A DNA stretch of 32,226 nucleotides. Source: Deltaproteobacteria bacterium (lineage in GTDB: Bacteria > Myxococcota_A > UBA9160 > UBA4427). The notes under the pieces are model-generated. The model was not told the origin of the DNA, did no database searches, and was given only the letters and a program-made list of their open reading frames with translations. Location: contig JAFDEK010000040.1 in assembly GCA_019310385.1 (NCBI GenBank), forward strand, positions 1 through 32,226, written 5' to 3'. This document shows, in pieces, positions 28,236 through 32,226 of the stretch (its first letter is position 1; each line of letters starts with the position of its first letter). A program made the translations under genes and the position numbers.

Positions 28236-30005
28236 GTGTACGAGATCTTGCGTGAGGTCTGGAACGAGCTGACGGCGCCCGGCGCACCCTTCGAGGTCAG
28301 CGAGATCGAGGTGCGCGGCGTACCCGTCAAGGCCTACGCCAGGGCCCCGGCCACGCTGCGGGAGCTCTGGCTCGGCTCCGCGCTCCACGGCGACAAGGAC
28401 TACCTCGTCTACGAAGACGAGCGCTGGACCTACGCCCAGGCGCACGCGGAGGTGGCCGCGGTGGCGGGATGGCTGGCCGCCCACGGCGTCGAGCCCGGCG
28501 ATCGCGTGGCCATCGCCATGCGCAACTACCCGGAGTGGATGCTCAGCCACTGGGCCAGCGTCTCCATGGGCGCCACGGTCGTGGGGATGAACGCCTGGTG
28601 GACCGGCCCCGAGCTGCTCTACGGCGTGCGAGACGCCGAGCCCAAAGTGATGATCTGCGACGCCGAGCGCCTCGCGCGATTCCTGCCCCACGCCGCCGAG
28701 GCGCCGCGCTGCACCCTCGTCGCAGTGCGCGTCGCAGCGCGCGCCGGCGCGCCGCCGCCGGAGGGCGTGATCGACTGGTCCCAGCTCCGCCTCTCCGGCG
28801 CCTCCCTGCCCGAGGCCGAGATCGACCCGGACGACGATGCCTGCATCTTCTACACCTCCGGCACCACGGGCCATCCGAAAGGAGCGCAGCTCACCCACCG
28901 TGGCTGCACGAACAACGTCTTCAGCCTGGCCTTCGTGAATCTCTGCCAGGCTGCGGCCCTTGACCGAGCCGCGGCGCTTGACCGAGCCGCGGCGCTTGCT
29001 CGTGACGCGGCGCTCGCGCGGGCCGGCAGCGAGCGGCCGGCCGCCCAGAGCGGGCCGCCGCCCCAGGCCGCGGCGCTGATCACGACGCCGCTCTTCCACG
29101 TCACAGCCAACAACTGCGTCGCCCAGTCCATGACCCTCGCGGGCGGAAAGCTGGTCCACATGTACAAATGGGACGCCGGCGAAGCGCTGAAGCTCGTCGA
29201 GCGCGAAAATCTCACCATGGTGAGCGGCGTACCCACCATGGTGCGCGAGCTGATCTCCCACCCCGACTTCCCCAAGTACGACACCTCCAGCCTCAAGGGC
29301 CTCGGCGGCGGCGGCGCTCAGCTGCAGCCGGATCTCGTGAAGAAGATCGCCGCCCAGGGAGGTGGAGCCCAGCCCAACACAGGCTACGGGATGACGGAGA
29401 CCTGCGGGATCATCACCGCCGTGGCGTCGAAGTTCTTCGTGGGCAAGCCCGCGAGCGCGGGGCCCGCCATGCCGGTCTTCGAGGCCAGGTGCGTGGACGC
29501 GGAGGGCCGGGAGGTCGGCGTGAACGAGATCGGGGAGCTCTGGGTGCGGGGCGCCCAGGTGATCCGCGGCTACCTCAACCGCCCCGAGGCCACCGCCGAG
29601 ACCATCACCGAGGGCTGGCTCCACACCGGCGACGTCGCCCGCATCGACGAAGACGGCTTCATCTTCATCGTCGACCGCATGAAGGACATGGTGCTGCGCG
29701 GCGGCGAGAACGTCTACTGCGCCGAGGTGGAGGCCGCGATCTTCGACCACGAGGACGTGGACGAGTGCGCGGTGTTCGGCGTGGCGGACGACCGACTGGG
29801 CGAGGAGGTGGGCGCCGCGGTGGTGCTACGCGAGCGCAGCGCGCTCTCCGCAGAAGCGATCCGGGAGCACTGCGCCCCGCGCCTGGCCCGCTACAAGATC
29901 CCGCGATACATCTGGCTGCTCTCCGATCCCCTGCCCCGCAACGCGAGTGGGAAGTTCCTGAAGAAGCAGCTGCGCGACGAGCTCGACCCCAGCGAGGCTG
30001 TCTGA
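28236..30005 (+). CDS. AMP-forming acyl-CoA synthetase / ligase
   Basis: Class I adenylate-forming enzyme of 589 aa, activating a carboxylic (probably fatty) acid as acyl-AMP and then acyl-CoA. Core motifs: YTSGTTGHPKGAQLTHRG (206-223), GYGMTETCGI, GWLHTGDVARIDEDGFIFIV, DRMKDMVLRGGENVYCAEVE and catalytic Lys573 (NASGKFLKK). The chain length is not readable from sequence. The start is GTG 28236 with GGGGAGG upstream. An Ala-rich insertion of about 35 residues (239-275) sits between the phosphate-loop region and PLFHVTANN. Its first 24 residues come from four 18-bp tandem units. It precedes the WS/DGAT gene by 167 bp, which fits an acyl-CoA supply for that enzyme. Confidence 0.93.
   Translation: MYEILREVWNELTAPGAPFEVSEIEVRGVPVKAYARAPATLRELWLGSALHGDKDYLVYEDERWTYAQAHAEVAAVAGWLAAHGVEPGDRVAIAMRNYPEWMLSHWASVSMGATVVGMNAWWTGPELLYGVRDAEPKVMICDAERLARFLPHAAEAPRCTLVAVRVAARAGAPPPEGVIDWSQLRLSGASLPEAEIDPDDDACIFYTSGTTGHPKGAQLTHRGCTNNVFSLAFVNLCQAAALDRAAALDRAAALARDAALARAGSERPAAQSGPPPQAAALITTPLFHVTANNCVAQSMTLAGGKLVHMYKWDAGEALKLVERENLTMVSGVPTMVRELISHPDFPKYDTSSLKGLGGGGAQLQPDLVKKIAAQGGGAQPNTGYGMTETCGIITAVASKFFVGKPASAGPAMPVFEARCVDAEGREVGVNEIGELWVRGAQVIRGYLNRPEATAETITEGWLHTGDVARIDEDGFIFIVDRMKDMVLRGGENVYCAEVEAAIFDHEDVDECAVFGVADDRLGEEVGAAVVLRERSALSAEAIREHCAPRLARYKIPRYIWLLSDPLPRNASGKFLKKQLRDELDPSEAV
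28953..29024. repeat. 18-bp tandem repeat (4 copies) inside the acyl-CoA synthetase gene
   Basis: Units at 28953-28970, 28971-28988, 28989-29006 and 29007-29024. The first two, gcggcccttgaccgagcc and gcggcgcttgaccgagcc, differ at one base; the next two are diverged. They encode AALDRA, AALDRA, AALARD and AALARA in frame. Confidence 0.88.
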
Positions 30006-30172
30006 CCTGCCCCATCCGGCGCCGAAAAGGCCCCGGCCACCCCTGTTCCTGCCGATTGGACTGGAAAGGTCGCGGAAATTCGCTAGGTTGGCTTTGGTAG
30101 CTTCTGGTCCGGTCCCCCCCCTCGGACGCCTCGGGTCGACGCCCGACATGTGTATAACGGGAGGGAGCGAGC

Positions 30173-31615
30173 GTGAAGCAGCTGTCCGGACTGGACGCCG
30201 CCTTCATCTACGCCGAGACCCAGACCACCCCCATGAACGTCGTCGCCACCGTGGTCATCGACCGCGGAGATCCGCCGGAGAGGCTCTGCTACACGCAGAT
30301 CCACGAACGGCTGAAGAAGCGCCTTCCGCGACTCCCCCTCTTCCGTCAGAAGCTGCTCGAGACGCCCCTCGGCCTCGATCACCCGGTGTGGGTCGAAGAC
30401 CTGGACTTCCGGCTCGAGGATCACCTGCTGCGGGTGATTGCGCCGCCTCCCGGAACGCGCCGCGAGCTCGCGCAGGTCGTGGCGCGAGCGGCTGCGACCC
30501 GCCTCGATCGATCGCGCCCGCTATGGGAGCTGTGGGTGGTGGAGGGTCTGGAGTCGAACCGGATCGCGCTGGTCATCAAGGTTCACCATGCCGCCCTCGA
30601 CGGTGTCGCGGGCGCCACCATGTTGCTCAATCTCTTCGACTGCGTCTCGGATGACCCGCCGGCCCGCACGGACCGGGTCGCGCAGGAATCCAACGAGTCG
30701 CCTTCGGCGGTCGACCTCATGGGGCGGGCGCTGCTCCGCCTGCCCGAGCGGTCCCAGTCCTGGGTCGACGGCGTCCGGACCACGGGCCAGTCGCTGGCCC
30801 GCATTGCGAAGCAGCGACTCCAGCGGCCGGAGGAGGAGGTCAGCGCCTCCTGGCCTCTGGGCGCGCCGCCGACGCGCTTCAACGGGGCGGTGTCGCAGCG
30901 CCGCTCCGTCGCCTACGCCCGGGCGTCGAAGAAGAACGTGCGCGCGATCCGGGCGGCGCTCCTGGGCACGGTGAACGACGTCGTCATGGCGGCGTGCGCT
31001 TCGTCCTTGCGCGCCTATCTCGACGCGCGCAGCGAGCTGCCCGACGAGCCTCTGGTGGCGTCGGTCCCGGTGTCGACGAGACAGCTCACCGACGATCCCG
31101 GGGGCAACCGCATCTCGGCCATGCTGGTCGGGCTGCCGGTGCACATCGCCGATCCCTTCCAGCGCTTCGCATGGCTGCGGCAGGCCACGGCCCTCGCCAA
31201 GGGCGCCCACGCGAGGCTCGGCCCGGACACTATCGGCTCCCTGGCCGAGTTTCCACCGCCCACCTTCACCTGGGCGGTGGCGCAGCTCTACTCGCGCTGG
31301 CAGCTCGCCGCACGACACCGACCGATCCAGAACCTGATGATCTCGAACGTGCCCGGCCCGCCCATGGAGCTCTCCATGTGCGGCGCCCGGGTCGAGTCGA
31401 TCCATCCCCATGGCCCGCTGCTCGAGGGCGCCGGCCTGAACATCACGGTGATGAGCTACGCCAACCACATCGACATAGGTGTCCTGGCCTGCGGGAAGGC
31501 CGAGCCCGAGGTCGACGAGCTGGCGGACGGCGTGGCCGTCGGCATCGAGGAGCTCACGAAGCTGGTGCAGCGCGGCGGATGGCACGCGCAGATGGTCGAT
31601 TTTCTCGCCACCTGA
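30173..31615 (+). CDS. WS/DGAT-type wax ester synthase / diacylglycerol acyltransferase
   Basis: Condensation-domain-like acyltransferase that joins acyl-CoA to a fatty alcohol or diacylglycerol, making storage lipid; some members act on other acceptors. The 480-aa protein opens MKQLSGLDAAFIYAETQTTP. It has the PLW motif (116-118), the catalytic HHxxxDG as HHAALDG (138-144), VNDVVMAACASSLRAYL, and the C-terminal half with NLMISNVPGPP and IHPHGPLLEGAGLNITVMSY. The start is GTG 30173 with GGGAGGGAG upstream. A TATAAC at 30153 is a possible -10, but no -35 is convincing. The stop codon is the end of the first unit of a 12-bp tandem duplication. Confidence 0.92.
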   Translation: MKQLSGLDAAFIYAETQTTPMNVVATVVIDRGDPPERLCYTQIHERLKKRLPRLPLFRQKLLETPLGLDHPVWVEDLDFRLEDHLLRVIAPPPGTRRELAQVVARAAATRLDRSRPLWELWVVEGLESNRIALVIKVHHAALDGVAGATMLLNLFDCVSDDPPARTDRVAQESNESPSAVDLMGRALLRLPERSQSWVDGVRTTGQSLARIAKQRLQRPEEEVSASWPLGAPPTRFNGAVSQRRSVAYARASKKNVRAIRAALLGTVNDVVMAACASSLRAYLDARSELPDEPLVASVPVSTRQLTDDPGGNRISAMLVGLPVHIADPFQRFAWLRQATALAKGAHARLGPDTIGSLAEFPPPTFTWAVAQLYSRWQLAARHRPIQNLMISNVPGPPMELSMCGARVESIHPHGPLLEGAGLNITVMSYANHIDIGVLACGKAEPEVDELADGVAVGIEELTKLVQRGGWHAQMVDFLAT

Positions 31616-31635
31616 CTCGCCACCTGACTCGCCAC
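31604..31635. repeat. 12-bp tandem duplication spanning the acyltransferase stop codon
   Basis: ctcgccacctga at 31604-31615 and again at 31616-31627, then partial ctcgccac at 31628-31635. The TGA of the first unit is the stop codon, so the extra units are untranslated. Confidence 0.9.
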
Positions 31636-31685
31636 AACAGCGGGCTCGGCTTCGCGCGCCACGCGAGGGGTGCCCGGAACGAAAT

Positions 31686-31732
31686 CGCGCCGGCCTCGAG
31701 GCTCCGGGTTCACCGGAGTCGAGACCGGCGCG
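31686..31732. terminator. Long imperfect hairpin between the convergent acyltransferase and PEP-CTERM genes
   Basis: Outer stem cgcgccgg/ccggcgcg and inner stem ctccgg/ccggag with loop gttca, with mismatches between. It lies in the 155-bp gap between two 3' ends. No clear T tract follows, so a bidirectional terminator is inferred from position. Confidence 0.6.
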
Positions 31733-31770
31733 TCTCGTACATCAGCACGCCGGACAGCGATCGAAGCGAA

Positions 31771-32226
31771 TCAGCTGCGAGCGCGCCGCCGGATCATCGC
31801 CAGGCCTGCCAGGGTGGTGAGGCAGGTGGCGCCGAGCAGTGCCGTTGCGGGCTCGGGAAGCACCGCCGACCCGAAGCTGGTAGGCACCACAACACCAATA
31901 TTCGAGACTTCTTCGAGGCCCGGCCGAAAGAACGGAGTCACCTGGGCCGCGGACCCCGTCATGTGCACCGTCAGGGTACCGATCAAGTAGGCGTTGCCGT
32001 CGCCGGTCGCGGTGCTCTGCAGCGTGAAGTGGCCGATCGTGCCGACGAAGTTGCCGGGCTCGATGGGATCCACCGTGCCCAGGCCATCGCCCGTGGTCGG
32101 ATTCGAGCCCGAGGTGTTCAGGATCGCGTCTCCGCCGCCTAGCCCGATGACCGGCTTGGTATCCCCGAAGGTGGGACCGAATGCCACCTGACCGGAGCCG
32201 GCCCCGTACGCCTCGTTGAAAATGAA
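31771..32226 (-). CDS. PEP-CTERM sorting-signal protein, 3' part
   Basis: Only the last 151 residues are in the window; the frame is open through the right edge, so the true start lies outside. The C-terminus VLPEPATALLGATCLTTLAG followed by LAMIRRRARS is a PEP-CTERM signal: PEP motif, hydrophobic helix, Arg-rich end. Exosortase recognises and cleaves such signals during export to the surface or matrix. The rest is Gly/Thr/Ser-rich and beta-strand-like with no catalytic motif (VIGLGGGDAILNTSGSN, GTIGHFTLQSTATGDGNAYL). It implies that an exosortase is encoded elsewhere in this genome. A GTG at 32187 is an internal codon, not the start. Confidence 0.85.
   Translation of the reverse strand, partial: FIFNEAYGAGSGQVAFGPTFGDTKPVIGLGGGDAILNTSGSNPTTGDGLGTVDPIEPGNFVGTIGHFTLQSTATGDGNAYLIGTLTVHMTGSAAQVTPFFRPGLEEVSNIGVVVPTSFGSAVLPEPATALLGATCLTTLAGLAMIRRRARS

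Overview
The window is about 32 kb of GC-rich, gene-dense bacterial chromosome. All genes are protein coding; I see no rRNA, tRNA, CRISPR array, integrase or transposase. Gene content is mostly housekeeping: ligA, rpsP-khpA-rimM-trmD-rplS, purD, tsaC, thiSGE, clpB, two HtrA proteases. Added to this are a PEP-CTERM protein, a WS/DGAT-type acyltransferase, a heparinase II/III-like lyase and a sigma54-dependent regulator. GTG and TTG starts are frequent. This suits a deltaproteobacterial or Myxococcota-like lineage, but the placement is inference only.

Layout. 1-3491 (minus): a manA interrupted by a frameshift and cut by the window edge, then an NtrC-type response regulator with its cytoplasmic PAS histidine kinase. 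3632-5674 (plus): ligA. 5772-8310 (minus): carbamoyltransferase, SxtJ-like membrane protein and DUF5989 mini-protein, the same trio as sxtI/J/K of saxitoxin clusters. 8512-11129 (minus): heparinase-like lyase coupled to rsmI. 11339-11749 (plus): yraN. 11828-14178 (minus): rpsP-khpA-rimM-trmD-rplS operon. 14440-18421 (minus): purD-tsaC-DUF1015-dciA-zinc-ribbon operon. 18634-22094 (plus): GT-C glycosyltransferase and thiSGE. 22326-28140 (plus): two HtrA/DegP paralogues and clpB, an envelope and cytosol protein-quality block. 28236-31615 (plus): acyl-CoA synthetase and WS/DGAT acyltransferase, plausibly making neutral lipid. 31771-end (minus): 3' end of a PEP-CTERM protein gene.

The most unusual content is not a gene. 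A repeat family of about 30 bp (variable hairpin followed by a fixed GCGTATCCTCGCC-like tail) occurs six times at three loci. Two of these loci lie inside coding sequence and keep the frame. The hairpin stems differ between copies but stay complementary. Separately, short tandem duplications of 12, 17, 18 and 21 bp occur in or beside at least five genes. The best candidate for an under-described protein system is the carbamoyltransferase/SxtJ/DUF5989 trio next to a polysaccharide lyase gene.
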